Source of the DNA: Leptasterias polaris
Lineage: Eukaryota > Echinodermata > Asteroidea > Forcipulatida > Asteriidae
Reading direction: 5' to 3'
Assembly: GCA_037783415.1 (NCBI GenBank)
Contig: JAZGTN010000044.1
Location: 4,163,501-4,227,500, forward strand
Length of the DNA: 64,000 nucleotides
Part shown: positions 11,341 to 22,480 of the stretch, in pieces
How the letters are laid out: each line of letters opens with the position of its first letter
Numbering within the stretch: position 1 is the first letter of the stretch
Notes under the pieces: generated by a model
The model's database searches: none
The model's input: only the letters and a program-made list of their open reading frames with translations
What the model was told of the DNA's origin: nothing
Position numbers and translations under genes: made by a program

Positions 11341-12114
11341 TGACCACTGCTAAGGGAGTAGGCTCCATCTGCCTGTTTGAACCCCTGACTGAAAACCCTG
11401 ACTGAAAACCCTTGATGAAACCGTCGTACACCGGTTGGAAAAGTGTGTCTATTAAAAACTACATCTAGATAATGAAAACAAATCCAGTACAAAGACATTT
11501 CATGGCCGAATGTAGCGAAGGTGAATGAGCAGTCCCAAAGCTAGTTACCTATTCGATTGGCTACCAAGTTCTACCAAAGATTTGATGCAATAAGTAACGG
11601 GCAGTTGAAGCCTCAATTATTACAAACTTCACGTTCTCCAACTAAAATTTCTGCAAAGTTTTGGCTACAAAAGCCATTACACTTAAAATTACAATTCAAT
11701 AAATTGATTGCAGGAATAGGACCCTACTTCGTGGCTGAAGTCGCTCATACTGGTTAAATTTGATAAAATAAGCTTGAATTCTGGCTTTTACCAGTTAGAA
11801 AGTTGCGACTGTATTTTTGCTTTCTCTACCAGGCATTTGTTCAATATGCACATTTTATGTTGGTGTCCTTTTTTAACCCAGTGCTGCATGTGCTGTGTGA
11901 AATTCTCTGGTAACATGTAAGTTGATACTATTGGAAACCATACATAAACCAATAGACATTATGTGGTACATGTATGTGTTGTGTGTAGGTTGGTAATTTA
12001 GTTTTTTCGCCAAACAAAGTTGACTCTTGTGCTCATGGTGCACTTCCTTCTCAAATATCTGTTTGAAATTTAAACCCATGCATGGGACCACAGCACTGGG
12101 TGATTGAAGAAAAC

Positions 12115-12340
12115 AACAGGGCTCAATTTCATACAGCTGTCTCAGCACAAAAAGTTGCTTCAAGCATAACAAAAGTTACGCTCACCAAGAGAAGGTTACC
12201 AGCCAAAATGCCATGTCACATGTACAGTTTGTGACTGGTCCCCCAGGCCTATTATTTGCTAGCAGAAAATTGTCAGGCAATTTTTAATGATTAAAAGCAG
12301 CCTCTATAATTTGGCCTTGGACTTCTAACAATCTCAGGTT
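12115..12340 (-). repeat. R5-type MITE copy, diverged
   Basis: GGGCTCAATTTCATACAGCT at the left and CAGCCTCTATAATTTGGCC at the right, with interior GCCATGTCACATGTACAGTT and GTGACTGGTCCCC. The same interior appears at 53750-53936. Orientation is arbitrary because the ends are inverted repeats. Confidence 0.65.
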
Positions 12341-12697
12341 GCCCACCCCATCCTTTGCATTGTTCCCCCATTATGAGTGATATCTTCTTCACATTAATCA
12401 GATAGTGATGATAATTTGAGGATGGTTCAATAGCCAAGTAAACAAAAGATAATGGCAGCCTGCAGAGTGATTACCTAATCACTGTTAAACCTTCCAGCCT
12501 GTCTTTGAGCATTGAGGTTTTTAAGGTGGTAGTATTGCAGTATAGTAATAAGTAGCCCAGTGTCCTTGTTCATTGACCTACTGTACATGTGTGTAGTTAA
12601 TGCCTTTTTATTGTTTATTTATCCCATCCAAACCCTTGTCCACTCCCCCTATTTGGCTGTTCCAATAAACCATTTTGTTTTTAAATGGTATCCTTTC

Positions 12698-13690
12698 AGG
12701 AACTACACAGAGGTCAAACAGAGACCTTAGTGCCTCTTCATACAAGTAGTAACATAACAGTTAACATTAAATGAAGTGCTATTCCATCAAGATTATAGCC
12801 CACATTTTATAGAAATTAACACGGATAGAGTTGAGAATTGCAAAGGAAGTGTCCTTCTTAAATAATAAACTGCAATGGAAATGCCCTCTAAAGCCGTGTT
12901 CCCATTGGACTTTTTCTTCCGCGGCCACGCGGAAACTTACCGTGACTGGATTAGATGTAATTCTACCGTGCGTTCCCACCTGGACTTAAATTCCGCGATG
13001 GAACAGTTAACTCGCTGTTCGAAACTGGCAGAATGTACACATTGCGGGCGCTGTGCACAGTCACCTTTGACCTATGCAGGATATGACGTGACTGTGACGT
13101 AGTTTTCTCGCACTGAATTCATCCACATTTTCACGTTTATCTAGCCCAATTAAACTCCTCACAAAATTGATCAAATCTGCCATGTTTCTAACCACAGTAA
13201 AGCAAAAACTTGCTGCCGCTGGACGAGATAGAAAAGGCGTTATTTTTGTATTGCATGTACACACGCTACATACCACACGGCCATCAGTGCAAATGAAACA
13301 GGGAACCATACCATTTTCGCGCGCCCTCTGTGTATAGTTGTGTCGTAAACAGGAAGTGGTGTTGTTTGTATAGCGTTTTACACCGTGGTCGCGGTAGGTT
13401 TACAGCGTGGAGCGTTCCCATTGGACTTTTTAGCGGCCCTGTTAAGTTACCGTGGATGAGCGGAAGTCTTCCGTGACCTCCTTCGGCCTGTTAGTTTTAC
13501 ATCACGGCCGTGGTAAGTTGACAGGGAGGTCAGTTTACCATGCGTTCCCATTGGATTTAATTTTGTCATTCTACAGAAAAGTCGCGGTACTTTAGCAAAA
13601 ATAAGTCCAATGGGAACACGGCTTTAAAAACATAAAATGGCCCTGCCCCATCAAATATGAAACTCCAATAACTTAAATTCCAGCCCAGTT
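12698..13690 (+). repeat. R3 copy split by a TIR element
   Basis: The left part (12698-12889) has AGGAACTACACAGAGGTC and AATGGAAATGCCCTCT; the right part resumes at about 13627 with AAATGGCCCTGCCCCATC and AACTCCAATAAC. Together they correspond to one R3 copy cut by the element at 12890-13625. Confidence 0.6.
12890..13625. mobile_element. TIR element with GTTCCCATTGGAC ends and internal copies
   Basis: The ends are inverted AAAGCCGTGTTCCCATTGG sequences (12890 and 13625). The motif GTTCCCATTGGACTTT is repeated inside at about 13410 and 13543 and in degenerate form near 12966. No transposase. The duplication at the borders is unclear because of local A runs. Confidence 0.8.
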
Positions 13691-14407
13691 CTTTTCCTTG
13701 GGTGTCATCCCTTGATCCTTATAGCTTTTATCCTGTTTGTCTTATCTTTGGCAAATGTCCACTTTGGAACATGTGGCAAGGAAATGCCAGTAGTCAAATG
13801 AAAAAGTGAGTAGAGGAAATGATGGTAGGAAGACATTGCTTATAAATACTTATACAGACTTTGATGGATTTCATAATTTTATTTCATCATTTCACAATTT
13901 GCACCAATTTTTAGGTTATTGTTTGTTCTTTTGTTTATTGTTTTCATTTTTATATTTAGGTTTTTTTGGTGTGTGTTTTTTGCAGAGCAAAGTAAATTGT
14001 ATGCAAATTTGCCACAAAAATACTTTTTGCTGTTTAGCTTTTATGAAATTTGGTCCTGGTTGGCAAAACAGTTTCAGAGAATTTAAGTATTTGGTTTTTT
14101 TCTGAACATTTTAACAATGTTCAGGAAGTATTTTCTAGACAAGTTGGTGAGTTTGATCTGAAGCAGTACTGTTAAACATATAATATACTCGTAAATTTTA
14201 TGACTTAGGTGAGAGGTTTCTAGACAATGCGATTGTCGTTTGATCAGTTCAATGAATACACTTTAATTGAGCAATAAATTAAAACCATGGCTGATTCATG
14301 ATAGACTTTATAGCCTCGTATAATCAGCAGAAAAAAACCAGACATGAAAATGATTTCATTGTGCTGGAGTGAGAAAGTAAAATGTACCACAATGTTACAG
14401 GTAAAAT

Positions 14408-14690
14408 AGTGTTCGGGTTGGCGTTGTGGTATCTTTCCTCACCTTCTACCTCTAGGACTCCGGTTCGAATCCCGCTGTGGGCACTATGTGGATTGTGTTT
14501 TCAGTCCCTACCTGATTGCGTGGGTTTTCCCTGGTTTCCTTGGGTTACATCTTTTGGTTTTCACTTCTACCAAAAACTGAAACTTTCTTTTTGGGGTTCT
14601 TGGCCAGTCTAGTGATTAAGTTTGCTTTTCTGAGCATCCTTGGCTGCACAACCAGAATCAATAAATGAAATGAAATTCAATAAAAAAATT
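14408..14690 (+). mobile_element. Second tRNA-derived SINE family
   Basis: The head has an A-box-like TTGGCGTTGTGGT and B box GGTTCGAATCCC. The body reads TGCGTGGGTTTTCCCTGG and CTGAAACTTTC and ends in an AATAAATGAAATGAAATTC-type A-rich tail. A reverse copy is at 40377-40625 and a fragment at 16312-16400. Confidence 0.75.
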
Positions 14691-15114
14691 AAATGAAAAC
14701 AGAATTCCTTTCAAGCTAAGAGATTAGACTGGATCTGGAATTTACAAAGTTGTACAACATGTAGGGATTACAAGACCATTTTCAAAACCATAGCTTAGGC
14801 TGTGGGTCCGGCTGTTAGTCCAAGCATAGTTTTTTTGAAAAGTTCACTGAAAAGTAAGGCATCCTCAACTGGGACATGTTGTATTGACTCGTTGTATAAC
14901 GTGCAGGGCACTTATGCTTAATCCTGTCCGCCATTTTGGGAGTCAAAATTTACATTGTATACTACACAAAGGAATTGACTCCTAACATTTAGGAAGTGGA
15001 AGACTCGACTTTGATGCACAAAGCGTTTTAGCCTAAATATTTTACCATGTAAAATTTCTGGATAAAATCCTTCCCCTGTGTATACAGTACACAGAGGCAT
15101 TCGCTGGCCAGGGG

Positions 15115-15365
15115 CCAGTTAAAACACACGGGGACCAGTAAAGAAATGCACTTCAAGTGGTCCGGCTGGCTACATGTAGTTTGGTGTTGAAAAGCATCCC
15201 TATTTTCATCTAAAATACTGTATGACTGTTGAAAAAGCTGACGTACTAGCGAAATGATAAGAGAAGATTGCTGTGTACATTTATCAGGGAGCAATTTTGT
15301 TAAGCAATTTTACATAGCAAAATATTTAGACTTTGTGCAGTGACTAGCCAGCAGGACTGTGAATT
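15115..15365 (-). repeat. R4 copy, inverse
   Basis: Read on the minus strand it shows the R4 order (GCCAGCAGGAC near 15345, AGTGGTCCGGCTGGCTACA near 15156, GGGACCAGT near 15130). Confidence 0.65.
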
Positions 15366-15654
15366 CTTTAGTTTAAGACACCATGACCAAGTGTACCGAG
15401 TAGAAAATTGTTCAGTTGGCTGATGTTAAAATGTCTCACGGGAAAATCTAACTCTTTTCTCACTCCACTTTTGTTTTATTTTGAGGGTGATGAATGTAAC
15501 CTTTTCACTTCTCAGTCTGTGAATAATGGTCAACACCTGCTTTCAGTTACAATGTACTTTGAGGTATCTGTGTCGCTGTAGAAACAACAAGATTTATTTG
15601 CCGCAAAACATGACTGAACATCACACCATAAATAAGGTTCCAAAAACGAGCCTT

Positions 15655-16240
15655 TTAAAGGCAAAGTATACCTTTGGTTTTTGGAACCAATTGTTTGTTT
15701 TAATCCTTTGTAACCTTTTTAAAGGCACTGTACACGTTTGGTAATTACTCAACATATATATTAGCATAAAAACTTACTTGGTAACGAGCAACGGAGAGTG
15801 TTGATAGTATAAAACATTGTGAGAAACGACTCCCTCCGAAGTAACGTAGTTTTTGAGAAAGAGGTAATTTCTCACTAAAATAATAAAAGACTTCTGGCCA
15901 GAAGCCTTTCATTCCTATCTGAAAGCACACTAATTTGTACAACAAGGGTGCTTTTTCTTTCATCATTTTCTTGCAACTTCAATGACCAATTGAGCCCAAA
16001 TTTTCACAGGCTTGTTATTTTATGCATATGTTGGGATACACCAAGTGAGAATACTGGTCTTTGACAATTACCAAACGTGTTCAGTGCCTTTAATCCAACT
16101 AACCTGTGGTCTTGTTTTTGTGATATCGCTGAAAATCCAGAGTGAATATACGTACATGTCCCTGCAGGTACATGTACATGTACAGTAGAATAATCCCTAA
16201 TAATAATAATAGGAATACACAATCAGAGAAACGTAACTGA
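15655..16240 (+). repeat. R2 copy interrupted by an R1 element
   Basis: The left flank TTAAAGGCAAAGTATACC to TTTTAATCCTTTGTAACC is the start of R2. The right flank resumes after 16091 with CTAACCTGTGGTCTTG and GAGTGAATATACGTAC. The R1 copy at 15721-16091 separates them. Confidence 0.65.
15721..16091 (-). mobile_element. R1 foldback element, copy B (intact, 371 bp)
   Basis: Bounded by AAAGGCACTGTACACG and its inverse CGTGTTCAGTGCCTTT. Compared with copy C the interior is in opposite orientation (CAACGGAGAG ... TCAATGACCAATTGAGCCC). Outer ends of about 30 bp are inverted repeats (GGTAATTnnnnAAA). Confidence 0.85.
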
Positions 16241-16400
16241 CTAGTGAAAAAGCTAACAGACTAGTGAAGTGACAAGCTAACTGGTCCTGCTGGCTACTCT
16301 AAAAGTTAAAGGTGAACCCCGACCTTATTGCGTGGGTTTTCCACCATTTGGGGTTTTGCTCATTGGGGTTTACCTCCCACATCCATAACTGAACATTTCT
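16240..16400 (+). repeat. R4 and SINE fragments next to exon 2
   Basis: 16240-16310 is an R4 piece (ACTAGTGAAAAAGCTAACAG, GGTCCTGCTGGCTACTC); 16312-16400 matches the body of the second SINE (TTGCGTGGGTTTTCC). They stop about 110 bp before the exon 2 acceptor. Confidence 0.6.
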
Positions 16401-16513
16401 TCTTATTTCATATTCATCCTGGTATTGGTCCTAATTGATTTGTCACCCAAAGGCTGCTGTTTGTACGTATTCAGAACATTTTTGACTAATTCTTTGCCCT
16501 TTTTGCCTTCCAG

Positions 16514-16618
16514 AATGGATGTCTTGGGATGGACCTGTTTAAGGAGTGCTGCAGACATCTCAACCTTCTTGAGATGGATTACTTTGGGCTGGAATACTAC
16601 AACAAAACTGACAAAGTG
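16514..16618 (+). CDS. FARP: FARP exon 2: FERM F1 lobe
   Basis: 35 codons, phase 0 to phase 0, with acceptor TTTTTGCCTTCCAG and donor GTG|GTGAGA. It encodes the F1 helix and the following strand, with the nearly invariant FERM motif HLNLLEMDYFGLEY. It is too short for ordinary ORF searches but unmistakable in sequence and phase. The preceding intron is 14.9 kb and the next 10.1 kb. Confidence 0.95.
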
Positions 16619-16934
16619 GTGAGATGATAAAAGATTCCCTCAAAATATTTATTTAATTATTCAGATTCTTTTTACATACAAATTTATTTTCAAAACATAA
16701 ACGTCCATATACATAATAGTTGAGAAATTAGTTTGAATTGTCAACTATATGGACGTTAATAGTTAATGGCATGACGTTTCGACCCTAGCAGAGTCAAAAC
16801 GTCAGGCCATAAACTATATTGTGCATTTATACCATAATGTCCTTTTGGTTTGTAAGCAGTTTGCAACAGCTAATTATATTTTCTCAAATTTGTTTTTATG
16901 AACAAATCAAATTTTACGTGCATTACACAATGCA

Positions 16935-17092
16935 CGGGACCAACGGCTTTACGTCCTATCCGAAGGACGAAGCAATAATGGTTAAGTCTCTTGCTTAAGG
17001 ACACAAGTGTCACGACCGGGACTCGAACCCACACTCTGCTGAACAGAAACAGAGCTTGAGTTCGTTGCTCTTATCCGCTCGGCGACGACACG
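16935..17092 (-). mobile_element. tRNA-Leu-derived SINE, minus strand, 3'-truncated
   Basis: The complement contains the A box (CGCCGAGCGGATAAGAGCAA), CTCAAGCTCTG and the B box (GGTTCGAGTCCCGGTCGTGA), then CTTAAGCAAGAGACTTAAC. It matches the head of the 7455 SINE. Confidence 0.8.
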
Positions 17093-17100
17093 TACACGCC

Positions 17101-17572
17101 ACAAGCCAATGTGCTGGTCACAAGCCAATGTGCTGTCGACTTCATTCTACTCTCTCAGAAACATCCCCCATTGTCACTCAGACTCAGAGCTCCAAAACTG
17201 TTGGATTCTACAGTGAATGCCTGATCCAATGAAGCATAATCAATTCACTAACATGTGCAGTCCTCAGTCCAACAGAATCAAACACAACATGCAGTTAGAT
17301 TTTGAAGGGCTTGGGTAAATAAAAGGGTTTTATTATTGATTTTGAATTTTGTTATTAAATTTATTTATTTATTTATTTTTTCATATAACTTGTCTGCCAT
17401 CTTCTCCTTCCAAATGTCTTTCATGGACTTGTTTTGTGTATCTTGTTTTGTTTCAAAGAATCCTTGTTTATTTGCCTCGGAAGTAAAAACTAAAATCTTG
17501 GTCACAAGCCAATGTGCTGACTGCTGTCGACTTCAAAATGAGGCACGTCTCATTCATTCTACTCTCTCAGAA
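17101..17572 (+). repeat. Partial direct duplication (two pieces)
   Basis: CACAAGCCAATGTGCTG occurs at about 17100 and 17119 and again at 17504, and GTCGACTTC with CATTCTACTCTCTCAGAAAC recurs at about 17135 and 17555. The two pieces look like a local direct duplication 400 bp apart. Confidence 0.7.
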
Positions 17573-17964
17573 ACATGCAGAAATCAGGGACTCTGGCTTT
17601 AGAAAGAATCAAAATAGACTCAGTCCTGACAAGAAAAAAACAAAAAGAAAAAAAAAAACTGAAGAACTACACTGTACTGTTGTGGTAAACTGCTGTCAGG
17701 CCTTCTGAGGATTATAGTATTAGCAGTATTGGACGCGAAGCGCTTGCATGGATTCTGACTTTAAGCTCTATTCAGGGAGTGATTGCCTTCCCTGGTATGT
17801 AATCCAGCGCGGCTCATGTAAACACCCCACGGTTACCAGTCTTTATGTTTAGTATCAGATGTGATTAGTGAGACTGTCGTGACAAAGGTTCGGTGTACAT
17901 GATGTATGTACGGCCGGCATGTGAACATAATGCACAAATGAAACTGATTTTTTGTACAATTCCA

Positions 17965-18400
17965 GGCAAGGAATTATACAGAGGCCAGGAAGGACATGGC
18001 CTCTCTAATGCCCCTGGTCTTGGTGCCCCATCAAAAGTTTCCCATAGACTGTAAGATTTTTCTCAATAGAAGTACCATGTGAAAATGGCCTTGCCCACTC
18101 AAAGATGAAATTCCAGGCTTGCAATTCTAATGATTCACAAACCTGTAGTTTATTGGAGGTCATTTTGTCTGTCTGTATCGCCCTGGCCTTGGGCTCACGT
18201 GGCTCTTAAGTTTCCCCTTAAAGGCAAAGTACACAGGTCTTTTGTTTTTGGAAGTGTTCGATTGTTTTAATCCTATATAAATTTTGATAATTATATACAA
18301 TAATAATATTACAATTTCGTTTCCAAAGGTGGTTGTGTTTTTGAGATATCGCCGAAATCTGGAGCGAATATGTCCATGCAGGAAGAATAATCAGACATTT
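17965..18400 (+). repeat. R3 copy followed by R2 copy
   Basis: 17965-18130 is R3 (GGAATTATACAGAGGCC, GATGAAATTCCAGGC). 18215-18400 is the start of R2 (TTAAAGGCAAAGTACACAGG, GAGATATCGCCGAAATCTGG, GAATATGTCCATGCAGG). Confidence 0.7.
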
Positions 18401-19854
18401 TATGCAATTCTAATGATATGTTTTTCTAATTTACATGTACATGTAGGTACATTTTTCTATTACTTATACCTAAACCAGAAAAGGGTACAATAATTTACCC
18501 AACTGTTTTGCCACTTCTTCCCTCCCATTATTCCATTTAAAACAGGAACAAAATTGTTTGAAGAAAAAAAGGAAATTACGTATCACAAATAAATATGCCC
18601 CTGTTTACAAAATGAGAAAGATAAGAGCAGCATAAATTTGCAACATGTACATACAAGTCGTTGTCCCCCCTCCCCCCAAGGAAATACAGGAAATTCTCCC
18701 ACTAAGAGCAGTCAGAATTGACACTAGCCAATCACATGAACAAGGACATCATGAGCAATGGCATCTCTGAAAGGGATGTTATTTGCGATGATTCGAGTTT
18801 TGTTGTTTGTTGTTTTTTTCCCTTTTCTTTTTTTCTTTGTAGAGAACAGAGAACCCCTGTGAGGCCTCATACGATGTAGTTTTACTCAAAACTGTGCCAC
18901 GGTCTTCAAAAAAAAATTCCCTGGTGATAGTTGAATATGTCCTTGTTGATATTAGGGACACGTAGAAATTGTCTCATGGCAAAAAGAGGAAGGCCAGCAA
19001 AGAAAACAGGGAAGAAAATTTCCACAGCATGTGGGCTTGCACAACATTGCCGCAGGCCCTGTACGCTGCACTCACACACAAGCATTTCCACAAGAGTGTG
19101 CAGGTTAATATGTGTACACCATGTACCAAATCCGCATAATCTACTGTGGACTTAAGTGACCCATATTTAAAGCAAATCAGATTTAAAAACATACGTTTAT
19201 CCATCATGCCCTAACCTTTTTTTCTTCTCGCTCAGCTAATTTTTGTTTCAGGGCTGTTACAGTTGCATGGCCTGATTTTCACCAAAATAAAATTTAAAAG
19301 AAATGATAAAACATGCTGAATGAATTTTGACAGATGATGATGTTTCAAAATGAAAAGCATACAAAAAGTATCTCTTACATGTACATGTATGCCCCAGAAA
19401 ATGCTCAAAATACATGGAACATGCAATATTGTTTGTACATGGCTGATTGACGAGAGATAATTTCCAGATCCTGACAGTACATATATCAGGGATGAGATTT
19501 TTCAGACTTTTGTCTTAATTCAGACTTATGTCGGCCTGGTGAATAAAAAAAGCCTTTAATTTTTCCACATAAAAGAAAGACTGCCCTTTGATCTACTTCA
19601 CTAGTGATTAGGACACTGTTCCTAAAAGCCCTTTGAATTCCAAACTCTCCCTAGGGGTTACCAAAAGGTAGAAAAGCCATCATTTCAACGTATGGTACAT
19701 GATTCATTATTAGTTTTTAATTAATTACCACTTTCGATTGGCAGATTTGTATCGTGCAATAGGCCTACATTCATCTAATGAAACTTAAATAACTTTATCG
19801 AATCTATAAAAAATAGTAATTTAAATTTAATATCAAAATTTGTATGGCAAACCC

Positions 19855-20035
19855 AGGCCTGAAATTATACAGAAGCCACTGATGAGGCCTTTGTTGCCCT
19901 GGTATTTGCCTTGATGCCCCTTTCAAATGTTCTCCATGGCTTTAAGATTCTCCAATGGAACTTGGAAGTGCCCTTTGCAAAGAGAAACTGGTCTTGCCCT
20001 TTCAGAGATGAAATTCCAGGCGTGCAAATTTGCTT
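19855..20035 (+). repeat. R3 dispersed repeat copy
   Basis: CCTGAAATTATACAGAAGCC, TTGTTGCCCTGG, TCTCCAATGGAACTTGG and GATGAAATTCCAGGCG occur in standard R3 order, directly before an R1 copy. Confidence 0.75.
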
Positions 20036-20059
20036 CACAAAAATGGACCTTGCATCTTT

Positions 20060-20429
20060 AAAGGCACTGGACACCTTTGGTAATTGTCAAAGACCAGTAT
20101 TCTCACTTGGTGTATCCCATCATATGCATAAAATAACAAATCTGTGAAAATTTGGACTCAATTGGTCATCACAGTTGCAAGAAAATAATGAAAGAAAAAA
20201 CACCCTTGTTGTACAAATTAGTGTGCTTTCAGATAGGAATAAAAGGCTTCTGGCCAGAAGTCTTTTATTATTTGAGTGAGAAATTACCTCTTTCTCAAAA
20301 ACTACGTTACTTCAGAGGGAGTCGTTTCTCACAATGTTATACTATCAACAGCTCTCCGTTGCTCGTTACCAAGTAAGTTTGTATGCTAACAATTATTTTG
20401 AGTAATTACCAAACGTGTACAGTGCCTTT
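20060..20429 (+). mobile_element. R1 foldback element, copy C (intact, 370 bp)
   Basis: The cleanest R1 copy: AAAGGCACTGGACACC at the left, CGTGTACAGTGCCTTT at the right, interior TCAATTGGTCATCACAGTTG, GGCTTCTGGCCAGAAG palindrome and CAACAGCTCTCCGTTGC. No ORF, so non-autonomous. Confidence 0.88.
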
Positions 20430-20615
20430 AATGTGAACATCCAAAATAATTTATTATGAATAAAATGTTATTGGATTAGAGGTGCTTTGAACTTTGCTCA
20501 ATTGTGCTGGGCGTGGAACCAGTTTGCTGACAGGAGTGCCCAAGTTCATAAAGTTGTTCATCGTTTCATGGACTTAATGGAGGCAGTGTACATGTATGGT
20601 CTCCATTTTTAAATG

Positions 20616-20938
20616 ATTTTGGGTTGAACAAAGAAAAATTGACTAGAGCGGGATTTGAACCAACGACCTCCGGTTTAACGTGCCGGCGCTCTACCAACTG
20701 AGCTATCTAGCCCTACATGTATGTTGGTGGTCTCCCTATTTTGTCAAAAGCCATTCAACCGCAAACTGCCGTGTAGCCAGGGATCACACCCAAGTATATG
20801 ATACAACCTGGGAAATTAGGGAGACCGCCAACATAGGGCTAGATAGCTCAGTTGGTAGAGCACCGGCACGTTAAACCGGAGGTCGTTGGTTCAAATCCCG
20901 CTCTAGTCAATTTTTCTTTGTTCAACCCAAAATCATTT
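20616..20938. repeat. Inverted pair of tRNA-like units (long hairpin)
   Basis: The left arm (about 20616-20736) and right arm (about 20818-20938) are near-perfect inverted repeats around an 80-bp spacer. Each arm includes a tRNA-like unit: AGCTCAGTTGGTAGAGC A box, ACGTTAAACCGGAGG anticodon arm, GTTGGTTCAAATCCC B box. The RNA-polymerase-III-type promoters point away from the centre of the palindrome. Confidence 0.85.
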
Positions 20939-21009
20939 AAACATTTACCCAGTCAGTTTTCCTTGTGGTTTATTATTTGGTCTCCATTTTTAATGGGAGG
21001 TATATGTAC

Positions 21010-21357
21010 ATGTATGGTCATCACTCTTCTTATTAATGACAATAAAAACTTACTTGCTTAGGAGTGTAGCAGCTTTCGATAGTATAAAGCATTTTGAGAA
21101 ACATTACACTTCAAAGTAATGTGGTTACATAAAGATATAAGTTTTTATGCCCCCAAATTTGAATCTGAGAAATGTTACTGTCAGATATGTTTCTTCCTGC
21201 GTGGACCCGCTCCGGATTTTGGGCGGTATCTCAAAAACGCTACCACCTTTTGAAATAAAATTTTCACAGGTTACCTGTAGTTTTATTGTATACAGTGTAT
21301 AGAAGATTTAAACAATCAAATGGTTCCGAAAACCAAAGGTATGCGCTCCCTTTCAGA
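21010..21357 (-). repeat. R2 copy, inverse
   Basis: Contains ACTTACTTGCTTAGGAGTG, GAGAAACATTACACTTC, the complement of GGAGCGGGTCCACGCAGG and GTATCTCAAAAACGC, an inverse arrangement of the 6705 copy. Confidence 0.65.
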
Positions 21358-22117
21358 TTAAATTAAAAAATTTGGTTGATTACCCATTCCGATAGAACCA
21401 AGACTTCACTAGCGAATTGTTATGCTTCAAAACTACTCAATCAAATTTTTGCCTCGCAGAATTATTTTGTGAATTATTTCTCACAGAATTTGTTGTCAGC
21501 TTGATATTTGTTACTAGGTGTACACTTGTTATTTGGTAAACATGGTAAAGGATGATCTACATGTAACACTGGACTGTGTTGGTAGTGAATTGAATAGAGA
21601 TTGTGGCTTTATTCAGCACACTACAGCACTGACTCATTAGTCATTACCATCCTTTGTTTAGACTGTGCTGGACTGTATATAAAACCATGGTTGAAGTTAT
21701 TTTTTCTTCATTGCATCTGATGAGGTACTGCAGTTGCTGCCAGGAAAGCTTACAATGTATGCTGATATTTCTTACTACACAGTTAGTCATTAAAGTGCAA
21801 CAATAACTTTCCTTTTTGTTGTTTGGTGTAGACATTATAATCGGTGAGCTTTCAGATTCAGATTCAACGCCAAATTTGTTCTTAGGATTAAGTCTTTGTT
21901 CTTCGGTCTTTGGTCTTCATCTGATACTTCCTGTTTACATGTTAACATAAAATCTCATAGTACAGGTAACGAGGCTTTTTACATAGCCAGCCCTAGGGAA
22001 TGAATCAAACTCCCTTTTCACATCAGAGACTCCTCTTTAATTCAGACATTCAAAAAACTTCTCAAAACCTTCTTCTTCTCTATTTCTTTTGAGCTTCTGT
22101 TACAGCATTCTCCCTTA

Positions 22118-22480
22118 AAGGCCCTGTACACTATTGGTAAGATCGAAAAACACAAATGTTCACAGATTCACACATAACTTACATGATTTAAAGTAAGTAA
22201 TGGTTGAAAGGGTTCCTTAAAATATTTCTGCCTAAAATGCTATCGTTTCTGAGAAATGAGTAAAACAATAGTTTTTATCACGCATGATAATAAACTCGAT
22301 GTTTGAAAAACAGAAAACACATACAATGTAAGGTCTCTTTTCACTATTTTCTCGTGACCTCGATGACCAATATTGAGCTCAAACTTTCACAGGTTTGTTT
22401 GTTCATGCATACATGTATGTTGAATCACACAAAATGTGGACACTGATTTTGAGCTGTTACTAAAAGTATACAATGCCTTT
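22118..22480 (+). repeat. R1-related element, diverged subtype
   Basis: Begins TTAAAGGCCCTGTACAC and ends with GTTACTAAAAGTATACAATG and CCTTT. The interior (TTTCTGAGAAATGAGTAAAAC, ATAAACTCGATG) differs from R1 but the ends are alike. It abuts copy D without spacer. Confidence 0.65.

Larger units (their letters stand above)
1639..16513 (+). other. FARP intron 1 (14.9 kb), repeat-rich
   Basis: GT..AG bounded. It contains R1-R5 repeat copies, SINEs, two TIR elements (8574-9843, 12890-13625), several short tandem arrays and many TACATGTA palindromes, listed separately. Unique-looking stretches (about 2400-3900, 9850-10630, 11500-12110, 13690-14400) show no ORF or conserved motif that I can support. 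Confidence 0.8.

Noticed and set aside
20837..20907. Functional tRNA gene (Asn GTT-like)
   Set aside because: A and B boxes are good, but the anticodon loop lacks the usual T33, the last stem pair is mismatched, and the same unit recurs with the same flanks several times. Better read as a repeat.
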